Part shown: positions 37,775 through 49,317 of the stretch, in pieces
Layout of the letters: the number at the start of each line of letters is the position of its first letter
How positions within the stretch are numbered: the stretch's first letter is position 1
Source of the DNA: Bacteroidales bacterium
GTDB taxonomy: Bacteria; Bacteroidota; Bacteroidia; Bacteroidales; ML635J-15
Direction: 5' to 3'
Assembly (NCBI GenBank): GCA_031275085.1
Contig: JAISPG010000041.1
Coordinates: 146,620 to 210,619 of the forward strand
DNA: 64,000 nucleotides
Made by a program: the position numbers and the translations under genes
Notes under the pieces: model-generated
The model's database searches: none
Seen by the model: only the letters and a program-made list of their open reading frames with translations
What the model was told of the DNA's origin: nothing

Positions 37775-37993
37775 TTATTTGTATCTATAAGTTATTCTCC
37801 CCTTTGTAAGATCATAGGGAGACATTTCCAACCTCACTTTATCACCAGGCAATATCCTAATATAGTGCATACGCATCTTACCTGAAATATGAGCAATTAT
37901 TATATGCCCATTTTCAAGTTCCACCCGAAACATTGCATTCGACAATGCCTCGATAATTGTACCATCCAGCTCTATAGAAGCTTGTTTTGCCAT
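37775..37993 (-). CDS. infA: Translation initiation factor IF-1
   Basis: The 72-aa OB-fold protein ([54 protein letters not shown]) is full length. It binds the A site during initiation and works with IF-2 and IF-3. It follows map by 8 bp. Confidence 0.98.
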   Translation of the reverse strand: MAKQASIELDGTIIEALSNAMFRVELENGHIIIAHISGKMRMHYIRILPGDKVRLEMSPYDLTKGRITYRYK

Positions 37994-38001
37994 AAATAAA
38001 T

Positions 38002-38772
38002 TTAATCTTTCTTTTTTATCAAACTAAAATCAGATAAAACATCTGCTTTGTTTGGTCTTACAACCACTGTATGCTCAAAATGAGCAGACGGTTTTCCATC
38101 TCTTGTTCTTATCGTCCAATGATCCCTTTCCTGATATATATCCTTTTTTCCCATATTTATCATTGGTTCAATAGCAAGAATCATGCGCTCCAGTAATTTT
38201 ATTCCTTTTCCTTTTTTTCCGTAATTAGGAACATCCGGTTTTTCATGTAAATTCCTACCAATTCCGTGTCCTACAAGTTCTCTGACAACAGAATATCCAT
38301 GTGATTCGGCATGATCCTGAACTGCGCTGCCAATATCACCTATGGTATTGCCAACTACAGCTTTCTCTATACCTTTATACAAAGCTTCTTTTGTACACAC
38401 CAGTAAAGCCTTTACAGCAGGTTTAACCTCACCTACTTCAAATGTATAGCTGGAATCACCATGAAATCCGTTTAAAACTGCTCCACAATCAATAGAAACT
38501 ATATCACCGTCTTTTAAAAAAGAGCCTGAAGGAATTCCATGAACCACAACATCGTTTACCGAAATACAAAGAGAATTCGGAAATCCATTGTAGTTAAGAA
38601 ATCCCGGAACACCTCCGTTATCTCTAATAAATTCTTCAGCTAATTTATCAAGGAATAATGTTGTTACGCCAGGCTTAATTTCATTAGCAAGCATGGCATG
38701 TGTCCTTGATACCAGTAAATTACTTTGCCGGCATAACTCAACTTCTTCCTCGGTTTTTATAAATATCATCAA
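38002..38772 (-). CDS. map: Type I methionine aminopeptidase
   Basis: The 256-aa protein removes N-terminal Met from nascent chains. All five metal ligands are visible: Asp in [14 protein letters not shown] (two), His in [12 protein letters not shown], Glu in LAIEPMI and Glu in AHFEHTVVV. The substrate-binding His of the VHGIPS loop is also present. It is placed between secY and infA, a common arrangement that couples it to ribosome synthesis. Confidence 0.97.
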   Translation of the reverse strand: MMIFIKTEEEVELCRQSNLLVSRTHAMLANEIKPGVTTLFLDKLAEEFIRDNGGVPGFLNYNGFPNSLCISVNDVVVHGIPSGSFLKDGDIVSIDCGAVLNGFHGDSSYTFEVGEVKPAVKALLVCTKEALYKGIEKAVVGNTIGDIGSAVQDHAESHGYSVVRELVGHGIGRNLHEKPDVPNYGKKGKGIKLLERMILAIEPMINMGKKDIYQERDHWTIRTRDGKPSAHFEHTVVVRPNKADVLSDFSLIKKKD

Positions 38773-38788
38773 AGAACGTTTTCTTTTG

Positions 38789-40123
38789 TTAAATCGCAGA
38801 AGCTGATCCTCTGCCTTTTATTCTTCCTGATTTTGTTAATCCATCATAGTGACGCATTAACAAATGACTTTCTATTTGCTGTAAAGTATCAAGAACTACA
38901 CCAACAAGAATTAACAGTGATGTTCCTCCATAAAATTGAGCAAACTGGCTGTTAACTCCAGCTAAAGTAACTATTGCCGGAAGAATTGCAATTATAGCAA
39001 GAAATATTGATCCCGGCAAGGTTATTCTCGACATTATTGAATCTAAAAATTCAGCTGTTTTTTTACCTGGTTTTATTCCTGGTATAAATCCACCATTTTT
39101 CTTCATATCTTCAGCCATTTGTTGTGGATTTATCGTTACTGCCGTATAAAAATATGTAAATACAATAATAAGAATAGCAAAAGTTAAATTATACCAAAAT
39201 CCGGTATAATTAGAAAAAGCAGTAGCAAATGCGCCCATATTATCTCCACCAAACCCTGCAATCATAATAGGGACAAACATTAATGCCTGAGCAAAAATGA
39301 TTGGCATAACTCCGGCAGCATTTACTTTAAGAGGTATATATTGACGAACACCTCCGTATTGTTTATTTCCAACTACTCTTTTTGCATATTGTACCGGTAT
39401 TCTACGTACAGCTTGTACTAAAGCTATTGAAACCATGAATATTAAAAAAAGTATAACTAATTCAATAAACAATATCAATAGTCCTCCTCCTACTCCTTCA
39501 AATCTTACAAGAATTTCCGCAAAAAATGCATATGGTAGTCTTGCAATAATACCGACCATAATTATTAAAGAAATTCCGTTACCAATTCCTCTATCTGTTA
39601 TCCTTTCACCTAACCACATGACAAACATCGTGCCAGCCATTAGAATTATTACAGATGATATTTTAAAGAAAGTATCAAAACTAATAAAAGCTTCCGGTGG
39701 TAATTGGGAACGTAAATTTGCAATATATGTCGGAGCTTGTAATAACAATATAAGTACAGTTATATACCTTGTTATCTGGTTCATTTTCTTTCTGCCACTC
39801 TCTCCTTCTCTCTGTAGTCTCTGGAAGTAAGGGACTGCAATACCTAACAATTGAACTATAATACTTGCAGAAATATATGGCATAATCCCTAATGCAAATA
39901 TTGATGCATTGGAAAATGCTCCTCCTGAAAACATATCAAGTAAACTTAATACTCCGTCTGCTGTTTGTTTTTCAAGAGCTGCCAATTCGTTAGGATTAAC
40001 ACCTGGGAGTACAATATGTGCTCCCAATCTATAAATAAGAATAAATCCAAGAGTTAAAAGAATTCTGGTACGAAGATCTTCTATCTTAAAAATATTCTTA
40101 ATTGTATTTATAAATCTTCTCAT
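38789..40123 (-). CDS. secY: Protein translocase subunit SecY
   Basis: The 444-aa protein has ten membrane helices. The plug region starts near the second helix (GGAFSNASIFALGIMPYISAS), and the conserved cytoplasmic loop (GKKTAEFLDSIMSRITLPGS) and SecY signature (GIGNGISLIIMVGI) are present. It forms the Sec channel with SecE/SecG. It starts 2 bp after rplO. Confidence 0.98.
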   Translation of the reverse strand: MRRFINTIKNIFKIEDLRTRILLTLGFILIYRLGAHIVLPGVNPNELAALEKQTADGVLSLLDMFSGGAFSNASIFALGIMPYISASIIVQLLGIAVPYFQRLQREGESGRKKMNQITRYITVLILLLQAPTYIANLRSQLPPEAFISFDTFFKISSVIILMAGTMFVMWLGERITDRGIGNGISLIIMVGIIARLPYAFFAEILVRFEGVGGGLLILFIELVILFLIFMVSIALVQAVRRIPVQYAKRVVGNKQYGGVRQYIPLKVNAAGVMPIIFAQALMFVPIMIAGFGGDNMGAFATAFSNYTGFWYNLTFAILIIVFTYFYTAVTINPQQMAEDMKKNGGFIPGIKPGKKTAEFLDSIMSRITLPGSIFLAIIAILPAIVTLAGVNSQFAQFYGGTSLLILVGVVLDTLQQIESHLLMRHYDGLTKSGRIKGRGSASAI

Positions 40124-40125
40124 CC

Positions 40126-40572
40126 TTAAATTTTTTCGATGGTTCCACCTACTGCTTCAATTTTTTCCATTGCTGTTTTTGAAAAAGCATGAGCTTTAAC
40201 CGAAATTTTTGCTTTTAAGTCTCCATTACCCAAGATTTTTATTAAATCTTTTCTTGAGACTAAACCATTTGTAATTAAAACTTCGTTATCAATGGTGTCA
40301 ATATTAAGCTTTTCAACCAAATATTGTAATGTTGAAACATTAATACCTTTATATTCAACTCTGTTTCTATTTGTAAATCCAAATTTGGGAGATGTTCTTT
40401 GAAGCGGCATCTGCCCTCCTTCGAAACCTATTTTTCTTTTATACCCAGATCTGGCTTTAGCTCCTTTATGTCCTCTGGTTGAGGTTCCGCCTTTTCCTGA
40501 ACCCTGTCCTCTACCGATTCTTTTTCTTTTTTTGACAGATCCTTCTGCAGGTGTTAAGCAACTTAAATCCAT
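40126..40572 (-). CDS. rplO: 50S ribosomal protein L15
   Basis: The 148-aa protein has the Gly/Arg-rich N-terminal tail (KKRKRIGRGQGSGKGGTSTR) and the globular C-terminal domain ending AVGGTIEKI. It is a late large-subunit assembly protein located at the centre of the subunit. Gap of 2 bp to secY. Confidence 0.98.
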   Translation of the reverse strand: MDLSCLTPAEGSVKKRKRIGRGQGSGKGGTSTRGHKGAKARSGYKRKIGFEGGQMPLQRTSPKFGFTNRNRVEYKGINVSTLQYLVEKLNIDTIDNEVLITNGLVSRKDLIKILGNGDLKAKISVKAHAFSKTAMEKIEAVGGTIEKI

Positions 40573-40593
40573 AACTATATTTCTTTAAAATTT

Positions 40594-40773
40594 TTAAATT
40601 TCTTCTGTTTTTACTAAATGGCGAACTTTTCCAATCATTCCTAAAATCTGAGGTGTTGCTTCAAGTTCCACCGGATTATTTAGTTTTTTAATCCCAAGTG
40701 CTTCTAAAGTTCTTTTTTGGCGTTCTGTACTGCCAATTTTACTTTTTATCTGAGTGATTCTGATTTTAGCCAT
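40594..40773 (-). CDS. rpmD: 50S ribosomal protein L30
   Basis: From MAKIRITQIKSKIGS (start 40773) the protein has 59 aa, the normal length. A longer frame beginning at 40842 would overlap rpsE by 59 bp and is rejected. Motifs TERQKRTLEALGIKKLNNPV and MIGKVRHLV are typical. Confidence 0.97.
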   Translation of the reverse strand: MAKIRITQIKSKIGSTERQKRTLEALGIKKLNNPVELEATPQILGMIGKVRHLVKTEEI

Positions 40774-40783
40774 AATAATTCTT

Positions 40784-41299
40784 TTATCCGTTAAATACTT
40801 TATCAAGATCAACTTGTCTTTGATAAGCGACTTCATTAGCATCTCTTAATTCTATTAAAGCTGCAACAGTTGCTTTTACAAGGTTATGAGGATTTGAAGA
40901 GCCTTTTGATTTAGCAAGAACATCTGTTATTCCCACACTTTCAAGCACAGCACGCATAGCACCACCAGCTTTAACTCCTGTTCCGGATGCAGCTGGTTTT
41001 AGCCAAACTTTTGCTCCACCGAATTTTGCTGTTTGTTCATGCGGAATTGTACCTTTGTGTATCGGAACTTTTACTAAATTTTTCTTTGCATCTTCAACAC
41101 CTTTACTTATTGCAGTGGTGACTTCACTAGCTTTTCCCAAACCAAATCCTACTATACCGTTTTCATTTCCTACCACAACGATTGCAGAAAAACTGAATGT
41201 ACGTCCACCTTTGGTAACTTTAGTAACTCTTTGAATACTAACTAGTCTATCTTTTAATTCCAGATCACTGGTTTTTACTTTTCTGATGTTATTTGACAT
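40784..41299 (-). CDS. rpsE: 30S ribosomal protein S5
   Basis: The 171-aa protein starts [18 protein letters not shown] at 41299. It has the double-stranded RNA-binding domain ([39 protein letters not shown]) and the C-terminal fold ([21 protein letters not shown]). A longer upstream frame (41335) would run into rplR. S5 helps keep translation accuracy; in E. coli, alterations at a loop here affect spectinomycin response. Confidence 0.97.
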   Translation of the reverse strand: MSNNIRKVKTSDLELKDRLVSIQRVTKVTKGGRTFSFSAIVVVGNENGIVGFGLGKASEVTTAISKGVEDAKKNLVKVPIHKGTIPHEQTAKFGGAKVWLKPAASGTGVKAGGAMRAVLESVGITDVLAKSKGSSNPHNLVKATVAALIELRDANEVAYQRQVDLDKVFNG

Positions 41300-41306
41300 A
41301 TCTTTA

Positions 41307-41663
41307 TTATAGTTTAAGTCCACCTTCTCTTGCACCGTCAGCTAAAGATTTTACTTTACCGTGATACAAGTAACCATTTCTATCAAAAACCACTTGTGTG
41401 ATACCTGCTTCTAATGCACGTTTAGCAACAAGTTTTCCAACCATAGCGGCTTTTTGTGATTTTGTAGCTTTTGCGCTCTCTATATCTTTAATTTTTGAAG
41501 TAGCCGACACTAATGTTCTGGCAGCTACATCATCAATAACCTGAACACTTATTTGTTTATTGCTACGAAACACAGACATTCTGGGTTTTTCAGCAGTTCC
41601 GAATACATCTCTCCGAATTCTGCGTTTTATCTTTTGCCTTCTTTCTATTTTTGAAACAGCCAT
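41307..41663 (-). CDS. rplR: 50S ribosomal protein L18
   Basis: The 118-aa protein carries 5S rRNA. Recognised by the basic N-terminus ([18 protein letters not shown]), [20 protein letters not shown] and the C-terminal [20 protein letters not shown]. Full length, 7 bp before rpsE. Confidence 0.98.
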   Translation of the reverse strand: MAVSKIERRQKIKRRIRRDVFGTAEKPRMSVFRSNKQISVQVIDDVAARTLVSATSKIKDIESAKATKSQKAAMVGKLVAKRALEAGITQVVFDRNGYLYHGKVKSLADGAREGGLKL

Positions 41664-41682
41664 TTCTTTAAGTTTTTACAAA

Positions 41683-42237
41683 TTAAACCTTAGCTGATTT
41701 ACCAGCTTTTCTACGCAATTCTTCACCAACAAATTTAATACCTTTACCTTTGTATGGCTCTGGTGGACGTAAAGAACGTATTTTTGCAGCAACCTGTCCT
41801 AGCAGTTGTTTATCAATACTTTTCATAACAACTATAGTGTTACCACGTTTTTCTCCTTTACATTCTACATTTATTTCCGGAGGAAGTTCGAATAATATGT
41901 TATGTGAATATCCTAAAGACATATCCAGTACCTGTCCGTTACATTCAGCTTTATATCCAACTCCAACAAATTCCTGTTCTGTTGTAAAGCCTTCTGAAAC
42001 ACCTTTAACCATGTTAGCGATCAAAGATCTGTAAAGACCATGTTTTGATCTCATTTCTTTTTCGTCATCAGGTCTTGTCATTACTACTTCCTGATTTTCC
42101 ACATTAACGGCAATATTTTTGTCAACCTGTTGTTTCAGCTCTCCTAGAGGGCCTTTAACGGTAATCATGTTATCAGAACCTACTGTAACTGTAACATTTG
42201 CCGGTATTGTTATGGGTAATTTACCAATTCGAGACAT
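41683..42237 (-). CDS. rplF: 50S ribosomal protein L6
   Basis: The 184-aa protein has the two tandem L6 domains and the C-terminal signature PYKGKGIKFVGEELRRKAGK. Start MSRIGKLPITIPANVTVTV is typical. It lies near the sarcin-ricin loop and factor-binding site. Confidence 0.98.
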   Translation of the reverse strand: MSRIGKLPITIPANVTVTVGSDNMITVKGPLGELKQQVDKNIAVNVENQEVVMTRPDDEKEMRSKHGLYRSLIANMVKGVSEGFTTEQEFVGVGYKAECNGQVLDMSLGYSHNILFELPPEINVECKGEKRGNTIVVMKSIDKQLLGQVAAKIRSLRPPEPYKGKGIKFVGEELRRKAGKSAKV

Positions 42238-42248
42238 TTTTCAAATTT

Positions 42249-42644
42249 TTAATATACGTAACACAATACTTCACCACCGACATTTTCTCTACGAGCTTCT
42301 TTGTCAGTCATGACTCCTTTGTTTGTAGATATAATAGCGATTCCTAAGCCATTCAATACTCTTGGAATTGAATCGGTAGAAACGTATTTTCTCAAACCAG
42401 GTCTACTCACTCTCTCAATTTTTTTAATTGCTGAAACTTTGGTTACAGGATGATATTTAAGTGCAATCTTAATATTTCCTTGATAACCGATATCCTCGAA
42501 CTTATAGTTCAAAATGTAACCTTTTTCGAAAAGTACTTTTGTCATTTCGCGTTTAAGGTTAGAACCAGGGATTTCGACAACTTTGTGCCCTGCCATTACG
42601 GCATTTCTAATTCTGGTCAAATAATCTGCAATTGGATCAGTCAT
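42249..42644 (-). CDS. rpsH: 30S ribosomal protein S8
   Basis: The 131-aa protein begins MTDPIADYLTRIRNAVMAGH and ends with DKEARRENVGGEVLCYVY, the S8 signature. It binds central-domain 16S rRNA and, in E. coli, represses the spc operon through its own mRNA; no such site was identified here. Confidence 0.98.
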   Translation of the reverse strand: MTDPIADYLTRIRNAVMAGHKVVEIPGSNLKREMTKVLFEKGYILNYKFEDIGYQGNIKIALKYHPVTKVSAIKKIERVSRPGLRKYVSTDSIPRVLNGLGIAIISTNKGVMTDKEARRENVGGEVLCYVY

Positions 42645-42665
42645 TATTCAATTATTTTTAAATTA

Positions 42666-42935
42666 TTACCAACTAGCTTTTTTAACTCCAGGTATTAATC
42701 CGGAAGATGCCATTTCGCGGAATACGATACGGCTGACTCCGAATTGTCTCATGTAACCTTTTGGTCTTCCTGTTTGACTACAACGATTGTGTAAACGAAC
42801 TTTCGAAGAATTTTTAGGAAGTTTCTGCAAGGCTTCATAATTTCCCTCAGCTTTTAATCTTTCTCTTTTAGCTTCGTATTTTTTTACTAATTTTAATCTT
42901 TTTACCTCACGGGCTTTCATTGATTCTTTAGCCAT
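42666..42935 (-). CDS. rpsN: 30S ribosomal protein S14 (zinc-free type)
   Basis: The 89-aa protein ([20 protein letters not shown], then [40 protein letters not shown]) is the long Cys-minus form of S14, lacking the CxxC pair of the zinc form. It organises the 30S head. Full length. Confidence 0.98.
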   Translation of the reverse strand: MAKESMKAREVKRLKLVKKYEAKRERLKAEGNYEALQKLPKNSSKVRLHNRCSQTGRPKGYMRQFGVSRIVFREMASSGLIPGVKKASW

Positions 42936-42939
42936 ACTA

Positions 42940-43500
42940 CTAACTCTTTTTTAAATTTTTAAATGGGATACCGAAATATTTAAGTAATGCATAACCTTCT
43001 TCGTCAGTGTCAGCAGATGTAACAAAAGTTATATCCATACCTAATATTCTGTTTATTTTATCGATATCTATTTCCGGGAAAATGATTTGCTCACTAATAC
43101 CTAATGTATAATTTCCTTTTCCGTCAAATTTATAATTAACTCCACGAAAATCTCTGATACGGGGTAATGCAATGGCTATTAATCTTTCCAGAAATTCATA
43201 CATTTTTTCTCTTCTTAAAGTTACTCTAACACCAATAGGCATTTTTTTACGTAATTTAAAATTTGAAATGTCTTTTTTAGACAATGTTGATACAGCTTTC
43301 TGCCCTGTAATATTTGTTAATTCTTCAATTGCAACATCTATTAATTTTTTATCAGATATTGCTTGCCCAAGTCCCTGATTAATAACTATTTTCTCAAGTT
43401 TTGGAACTTGCATCACACTTGTGTACCCAAAATCCTTCATCAGCGAAGATATGATCTCTTCCTGATACTGTTTTTTTAGTGTAGGGATATATTTCTCCAT
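42940..43500 (-). CDS. rplE: 50S ribosomal protein L5
   Basis: The 186-aa protein binds 5S rRNA and contacts P-site tRNA. Its motifs include [40 protein letters not shown] and [20 protein letters not shown]. The start overlaps the end of rplX by one base, which suggests translational coupling. Confidence 0.98.
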   Translation of the reverse strand: MEKYIPTLKKQYQEEIISSLMKDFGYTSVMQVPKLEKIVINQGLGQAISDKKLIDVAIEELTNITGQKAVSTLSKKDISNFKLRKKMPIGVRVTLRREKMYEFLERLIAIALPRIRDFRGVNYKFDGKGNYTLGISEQIIFPEIDIDKINRILGMDITFVTSADTDEEGYALLKYFGIPFKNLKKS

Positions 43501-43823
43501 TATTTAATCTCCTCTCCAGATTTTTTAGAGTAACGAACTAATTTTCCTTCGCTATTTTTTTTACGACCTATACGTGTAGGTTTTCCAGATTTAGGATCTA
43601 CAAGCATTAGATTAGATACATGAATTCCGGCTTCTTTTTTTACTATTCCGCCTTGAGGATGAGCTGAATTTGGTTTTTGATGTTTAGATATCAGGTTAAC
43701 ACCTTCAACTATCGCTCTGTCCTGTTTTCTAAGTATCTCTAATACTCTACCCTGTTTTCCTTTGGATTCACCGGATAACACATGAACGGTATCACCTTTC
43801 TTTATATGTAATTTCTTAGTCAT
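43500..43823 (-). CDS. rplX: 50S ribosomal protein L24
   Basis: The 107-aa protein has the KOW motif ([20 protein letters not shown]) and the [20 protein letters not shown] segment of L24. It is an assembly initiator of the large subunit. Its stop overlaps the rplE start. Confidence 0.98.
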   Translation of the reverse strand: MTKKLHIKKGDTVHVLSGESKGKQGRVLEILRKQDRAIVEGVNLISKHQKPNSAHPQGGIVKKEAGIHVSNLMLVDPKSGKPTRIGRKKNSEGKLVRYSKKSGEEIK

Positions 43824-43835
43824 GACAATAATTTT

Positions 43836-44204
43836 TTATAATACTTCTGGTGCCAATGATACAATTTTCATATATTGTTTTTCGCGCAACTCTCTTGCTA
43901 CAGGTCCAAAAATACGTGTACCACGTAATTCTCCGGCATTATTTAACAGAACACAAGCGTTATCATCAAATCTAATATATGATCCATCAGGACGTCTTAC
44001 TTCTTTTCTAACTCGCACTACAACAGCTTTAGCAACTGTTCCTTTTTTAATATCGCCACCAGGCAAAGCACTCTTTACAGTTACGACAATTTTGTCACCA
44101 ACTGAAGCGTATTTTCTTCCTGTACCACCAAGTACACGAATACATAATACTTCCTTTGCTCCGCTGTTATCAGCAACATTCAATCTACTCTCTTGTTGTA
44201 TCAT
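43836..44204 (-). CDS. rplN: 50S ribosomal protein L14
   Basis: The 122-aa protein is strongly conserved: [60 protein letters not shown], ending [10 protein letters not shown]. It sits at a subunit bridge. 2 bp downstream of rpsQ. Confidence 0.98.
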   Translation of the reverse strand: MIQQESRLNVADNSGAKEVLCIRVLGGTGRKYASVGDKIVVTVKSALPGGDIKKGTVAKAVVVRVRKEVRRPDGSYIRFDDNACVLLNNAGELRGTRIFGPVARELREKQYMKIVSLAPEVL

Positions 44205-44206
44205 GA

Positions 44207-44464
44207 CTATTTAACTTTTTCAATAATATTAACTAATCTCCATCTTTTATTTTTGCTCAATGGACGAGTTTCCATAATTTGAACTACGTCGCCGATATCG
44301 CAAGTATTGGTTTCATCGTGAGCTACAAACTTTTTGGTCTTGTTCACGAATTTTCCGTATTTTGGGTGTTTTTCTTTACGTTTTACAGCAACGACTATAG
44401 ATTTATCCATTTTGTTACTTACAACAACACCTATACGTTCTTTTCTTAAATTTCTGCTTTCCAT
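44207..44464 (-). CDS. rpsQ: 30S ribosomal protein S17
   Basis: The 85-aa OB-fold protein ([60 protein letters not shown]) is full length. It binds the 5' domain of 16S rRNA. Confidence 0.98.
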   Translation of the reverse strand: MESRNLRKERIGVVVSNKMDKSIVVAVKRKEKHPKYGKFVNKTKKFVAHDETNTCDIGDVVQIMETRPLSKNKRWRLVNIIEKVK

Positions 44465-44473
44465 AGTCCGTAA

Positions 44474-44674
44474 TTATTTAGTCTCGGTTAATTCTCTTTT
44501 GCGAAGTTCTGTTTTAAGTCTTGCAATTAATCTTCTCAAGTCCTTTATTCGCTGTGGGTTTTCCAACGGAGAAATAGCATGATTCATTCTAAGTTTAGTC
44601 AGATTGAACTTTTCTGTTTCTATCCTTTCAGCGATTTCTTTTGTGGTTAAACCTGTTATTTCTTTATTTTTCAT
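44474..44674 (-). CDS. rpmC: 50S ribosomal protein L29
   Basis: The 66-aa two-helix protein begins MKNKEITGLTTKEIAERIET at 44674; an earlier in-frame ATG at 44683 would add only three residues and lies at the rplP stop. The signature KLRMNHAISPLENPQRIKDL is clear. It lies at the tunnel exit and contacts trigger factor and SRP. Confidence 0.95.
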   Translation of the reverse strand: MKNKEITGLTTKEIAERIETEKFNLTKLRMNHAISPLENPQRIKDLRRLIARLKTELRKRELTETK

Positions 44675-44685
44675 TGCGCTCAATA

Positions 44686-45111
44686 TTATTCGTTATAATC
44701 ATAATCGTTTCGCACGACAAATTTTGTTTTTATAGGAAGTTTTTGAGCAGCTAATCTTAAAGCTTCTTTTGCTAAATCGAATGGTATACCTTCTGCTTCA
44801 AATAATATTCTTCCAGGAGTAACTCTTGCAACAAAACCTTCAGGAGCTCCTTTACCTTTACCCATACGAACCTCTGCAGGTTTCTTTGTAATAGGTTTAT
44901 CAGGGAATATTCTTATCCATATTTGTCCCTGACGTTGCATTTTTCTGGTAACAGCAATACGGGCAGCTTCAATTTGACGTCCGGTAATCCAGGCTGATTC
45001 TAATGATTTAATACCGAATGATCCGAATGCTATTTGACTTCCACGATGGGAATCACCCTTCATTCTGCCTTTTTGTTGTCTTCTGAATTTTGTTTTCTTT
45101 GGCTGTAACAT
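44686..45111 (-). CDS. rplP: 50S ribosomal protein L16
   Basis: The 141-aa protein begins [20 protein letters not shown] and contains [20 protein letters not shown] and the conserved [20 protein letters not shown] loop near the A-site tRNA elbow. Full length. Confidence 0.98.
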   Translation of the reverse strand: MLQPKKTKFRRQQKGRMKGDSHRGSQIAFGSFGIKSLESAWITGRQIEAARIAVTRKMQRQGQIWIRIFPDKPITKKPAEVRMGKGKGAPEGFVARVTPGRILFEAEGIPFDLAKEALRLAAQKLPIKTKFVVRNDYDYNE

Positions 45112-45128
45112 AGCTCTAATTTTTCAGA

Positions 45129-45851
45129 TTATTTCCTTCTTTTTCTATTACCACCTCTTTCTTGGCCAGGATTTGCTCCACCTTTTCCCTGAACTTTTTT
45201 ACCCATGTTCGGAGACAAATCTTTCTTACCATATATTTCGCCTCTGCATATCCAAACTTTAACACCGATTAATCCGGTTTTTGTTAATGCTTCTGCTAAA
45301 GCATAGTCAATATCAGCTCTTAATGTATGAAGAGGAGTTCTTCCTTCTTTATACATTTCTGATCTTGCCATTTCTGCACCGTTCAAACGACCGGAAACCT
45401 GAATTTTAACTCCTTCAGCTCCCATTCTCATTGTTGATGCAATAGCCATTTTAACAGCTCTACGATATGCAATTTTACCCTCGATTTGACGAGCAACATT
45501 ATTAGCAACTAATTCCGCTTCTAATTCTGGACGTTTGATTTCAAATATATTGATTTGAACGTCTTTGTTTGTTATTTTTTTCAATTCTTCACGAAGTCTA
45601 TCAACTTCATCGCCTCCTTTTCCAATAACAAAGCCCGGACGTGCGGTATTAATTGTTATTGTTATCATTTTCAAAGATCTCTCAATGATTATCTTTGAAA
45701 CGCTTGCTTTATCCAAACGAGCATTCAGATAACGACGGATACTTGCGTCTTCTGCAAGTTTATCTGCATATTTTTTACCGCCATACCAATTGGAATCCCA
45801 TCCTTTGATTATGCCTAATCTATTACTTATCGGATTTACTTTTTGTCCCAT
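45129..45851 (-). CDS. rpsC: 30S ribosomal protein S3
   Basis: The 240-aa protein has the N-terminal [20 protein letters not shown], a KH domain ([20 protein letters not shown]) and the S3 C-terminal domain ([40 protein letters not shown]), with a short basic tail. It lines the mRNA entry site. Confidence 0.98.
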   Translation of the reverse strand: MGQKVNPISNRLGIIKGWDSNWYGGKKYADKLAEDASIRRYLNARLDKASVSKIIIERSLKMITITINTARPGFVIGKGGDEVDRLREELKKITNKDVQINIFEIKRPELEAELVANNVARQIEGKIAYRRAVKMAIASTMRMGAEGVKIQVSGRLNGAEMARSEMYKEGRTPLHTLRADIDYALAEALTKTGLIGVKVWICRGEIYGKKDLSPNMGKKVQGKGGANPGQERGGNRKRRK

Positions 45852-45857
45852 GAATAT

Positions 45858-46277
45858 TTATGCGTTTTCGTTTACTAATTCTTCTCTTCTACTATCAACT
45901 ACTAAAGTAACATGGTTGGAACGCTTTCTAATCCTATATCCTCTTCCCTGAGGAGCAGGTTTTATTCGTTTCAAAACACGACCTGAGTCGACATATATTT
46001 CTTTCACAAAAAGACCAGCGTCTTCCATTCTTAAACTTTCATTTTTTGCTTGCCAATTAGCTATTGCAGATAATAATAATTTTTCTACATCTTTAGCTGC
46101 AGCTTTAGGAGAGTATTTAAGAATATCTAAAGCTTTATCAACTTCTACTCCTCTGATCAGATCTACCACAAGTCTCATTTTTCTTGGAGAACTCGGACAA
46201 TTACGGAGTATAGCGAAACTTTTCCGGCCTTTTTCTTCTTTTATTTGGTCTGCTCTTAATCTTTTACGTGCGCCCAT
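45858..46277 (-). CDS. rplV: 50S ribosomal protein L22
   Basis: The 139-aa protein has the L22 core ([35 protein letters not shown]) and the hairpin [20 protein letters not shown] reaching into the exit tunnel. An N-terminal basic extension precedes the usual start, normal for this phylum. Confidence 0.97.
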   Translation of the reverse strand: MGARKRLRADQIKEEKGRKSFAILRNCPSSPRKMRLVVDLIRGVEVDKALDILKYSPKAAAKDVEKLLLSAIANWQAKNESLRMEDAGLFVKEIYVDSGRVLKRIKPAPQGRGYRIRKRSNHVTLVVDSRREELVNENA

Positions 46278-46289
46278 AATACTTAATTA

Positions 46290-46559
46290 TTATTTATTTT
46301 TTTTACCACCGTGACCTCTGAATGTTCTAGTTGGTGCAAACTCGCCTAATTTGTGTCCTACCATATTTTCTGAAACATATACAGGGATAAATTTATTCCC
46401 GTTATGTACGGCAAATGTGTGACCTACAAATTCCGGCGGAATAACAGAAGCTCTCGCCCATGTTTTAATGGCGGTTTTCTTTCCGCTTTCATTCATTGCA
46501 ATAACTTTCTTTTCCAGATTAATGTCAATAAATGGTCCTTTTTTAAGTGATCTGCTCAT
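46290..46559 (-). CDS. rpsS: 30S ribosomal protein S19
   Basis: The 89-aa protein begins [20 protein letters not shown] and has the signature [24 protein letters not shown] segment and [17 protein letters not shown] tail. It forms the head bridge with S13. Confidence 0.98.
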   Translation of the reverse strand: MSRSLKKGPFIDINLEKKVIAMNESGKKTAIKTWARASVIPPEFVGHTFAVHNGNKFIPVYVSENMVGHKLGEFAPTRTFRGHGGKKNK

Positions 46560-46569
46560 AATTCACTAT

Positions 46570-47394
<825 letters not shown>

Positions 47395-47403
47395 CTCTAC
47401 TTT

Positions 47404-47694
47404 TTAAATATTGCTATAAAAATCAATAACTTCACCTTTTGCCAGCGTAACAATAGCTTTTTTATACGAAGCTGTTTTTCCTCTCTGAATACCTGTTTTT
47501 GTATAACGCGTCCTTGATTTTCCGCTATAACGCATTGTATTCACAGAATCAACAGTAACATCGTACATTTTTTCAATTGCCTTTTTTATTTGCAATTTAT
47601 CTGCACGCTTATTTACGATAAAACCATAACGATTATAGGTTTCTCCTAATTTCGTCATTTTTTCGGTTACTATCGGTCTTATTAATACATCCAT
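47404..47694 (-). CDS. rplW: 50S ribosomal protein L23
   Basis: The 96-aa protein (MDVLIRPIVTEKMTKLGETY, FIVNKRADKLQIKKAIEKMY, VDSVNTMRYSGKSRTRYTK) is the exit-tunnel docking site for trigger factor and SRP. Full length. Confidence 0.98.
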   Translation of the reverse strand: MDVLIRPIVTEKMTKLGETYNRYGFIVNKRADKLQIKKAIEKMYDVTVDSVNTMRYSGKSRTRYTKTGIQRGKTASYKKAIVTLAKGEVIDFYSNI

Positions 47695-47705
47695 TTTTTT
47701 TTATT

Positions 47706-48332
47706 TTAAGCTAAATTATTCTCAAAAACATCAATCGACCCTTCTTCAATCATCAAAACTGAAGACCACATAATGTCGTAAGTTGTTACATCACTGGCAG
47801 TTACAACATTAACATTTGCCAAATTTCGAGAAGACAAATATACATTTTTATTTGGATTTGCAACAATTAATAACATTTTTTTATCATCAACCTTAAAATT
47901 ATTTTTTAAAGCAATGATATTCTTTGTTTTAATCTCGTCGTAATTCAAGTTATCAACTACAAATATATTGTTCTCTTTTGCACGATATGTCAAGGCTGAT
48001 TTTCTAGCTAATTTTTTTAATTTTTTGTTTAGCTTAAAATTATAAATTCTCGGTTCCGGACCAAAAATTCTACCTCCACCCCTGAATAATGGGTTTTTGA
48101 TACTACCTGCCCTGGCTGTACCAGTTCCTTTTTGACGTTTAATTTTTTTAGTACTACCGGATACAATACCACGATGTTTTGAAGAATGTGTCCCCTGACG
48201 ATTATTTGCCATATATTGTTTACAATCTAAATATATAGCATGGTCATTTGGCTCCACTCCAAAAATAGAATCATTCAATTCTATTTGTTTTCCGGTTTCT
48301 TCGCCTGTTTTATTATATATTGAAACTTTCAT
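47706..48332 (-). CDS. rplD: 50S ribosomal protein L4
   Basis: The 208-aa protein has the long extended loop (NRQGTHSSKHRGIVSGSTKK, KRQKGTGTARAGSIKNPLFR, GGGRIFGPEPRIYNFKLNKK) that lines the exit tunnel. In E. coli L4 represses the S10 operon; no equivalent leader was identified here. It overlaps rplC by one base. Confidence 0.98.
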   Translation of the reverse strand: MKVSIYNKTGEETGKQIELNDSIFGVEPNDHAIYLDCKQYMANNRQGTHSSKHRGIVSGSTKKIKRQKGTGTARAGSIKNPLFRGGGRIFGPEPRIYNFKLNKKLKKLARKSALTYRAKENNIFVVDNLNYDEIKTKNIIALKNNFKVDDKKMLLIVANPNKNVYLSSRNLANVNVVTASDVTTYDIMWSSVLMIEEGSIDVFENNLA

Positions 48333-48973
48333 TATCTTTCTATAATTAAATATGAACCTTTAGCTCCCGGAACAGATCCTTTTACTAAGATAAGATTACT
48401 TTCGGGAATAACTTTCAACACTCTCAAACTGATCACTTTAACAGTATCGCCTCCGGTACGTCCACCCATACGCATTCCTTTGAATACTCTTGATGGCCAG
48501 GATGATGCTCCTAAAGAACCAGGTGCTCTAAGACGATTATGCTGTCCATGAGTCTGATCATTTACACCAGAAAAACCATGTCTTTTTACTACGCCCTGGA
48601 ATCCTTTTCCTTTTGAGGTTCCTGATACATCACACCACTCTCCTTCGATAAAGATACCAACAGTGACTTCATCACCTAATTTAACATCAACAAATTCTTC
48701 TCCTTTTCTTACTTTGCCGAAATTTTTAAATTCAACGAGTTTTCTTTTAGGAGTTGTTCCTGCTTTGTCAAAATGACCTTTCATTGCTTTGGTAGTACGC
48801 TTTTCCTTTTTCTCTTCAAAGCCTAATTGAACTGCCTCGTAACCATCCTTATCTTTCGTACGGATTTGTGTTACAACGCAAGGCCCTGCTTCGATAACAG
48901 TGCATGGAATATTTTTTCCCTCAACACTGTAAATGGAAGTCATACCAATTTTTTTACCAATAATTCCTTGCAT
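48332..48973 (-). CDS. rplC: 50S ribosomal protein L3
   Basis: The 213-aa protein begins [20 protein letters not shown] and has the conserved [40 protein letters not shown] and [19 protein letters not shown] segments near the peptidyl-transferase centre. Full length. Confidence 0.98.
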   Translation of the reverse strand: MQGIIGKKIGMTSIYSVEGKNIPCTVIEAGPCVVTQIRTKDKDGYEAVQLGFEEKKEKRTTKAMKGHFDKAGTTPKRKLVEFKNFGKVRKGEEFVDVKLGDEVTVGIFIEGEWCDVSGTSKGKGFQGVVKRHGFSGVNDQTHGQHNRLRAPGSLGASSWPSRVFKGMRMGGRTGGDTVKVISLRVLKVIPESNLILVKGSVPGAKGSYLIIER

Positions 48974-48995
48974 TTCTAATTGTTTTTAATTGTTT

Positions 48996-49304
48996 TTAAC
49001 TTGCTTTAATTTCAACATCTACACCACTTGGTAGTTCTAATTTCATCAGAGCATCAATCGTTTTTGACGTTGTACTGTAAATATCAAGCAACCTTTTATA
49101 AGAACTTAACTCAAATTGTTCTCTTGATTTCTTGTTTACAAAAGTCGAACGATTAACTGTAAAAATACGTTTGTGAGTTGGTAAAGGAATCGGACCTCTA
49201 ACAACTGCACCGGTAGTTTTTACAGTTTTTAAAATCTTCTCTGCTGATTTGTCAACCAGATTGTGATCGTAAGATTTTAATTTAATTCTAATTTTTTGAT
49301 TCAT
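48996..49304 (-). CDS. rpsJ: 30S ribosomal protein S10
   Basis: The 102-aa protein ([59 protein letters not shown]) forms the head and doubles as NusE in antitermination. It follows fusA directly, with no tuf gene between. Confidence 0.98.
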   Translation of the reverse strand: MNQKIRIKLKSYDHNLVDKSAEKILKTVKTTGAVVRGPIPLPTHKRIFTVNRSTFVNKKSREQFELSSYKRLLDIYSTTSKTIDALMKLELPSGVDVEIKAS

Positions 49305-49317
49305 ACTTATTTATATA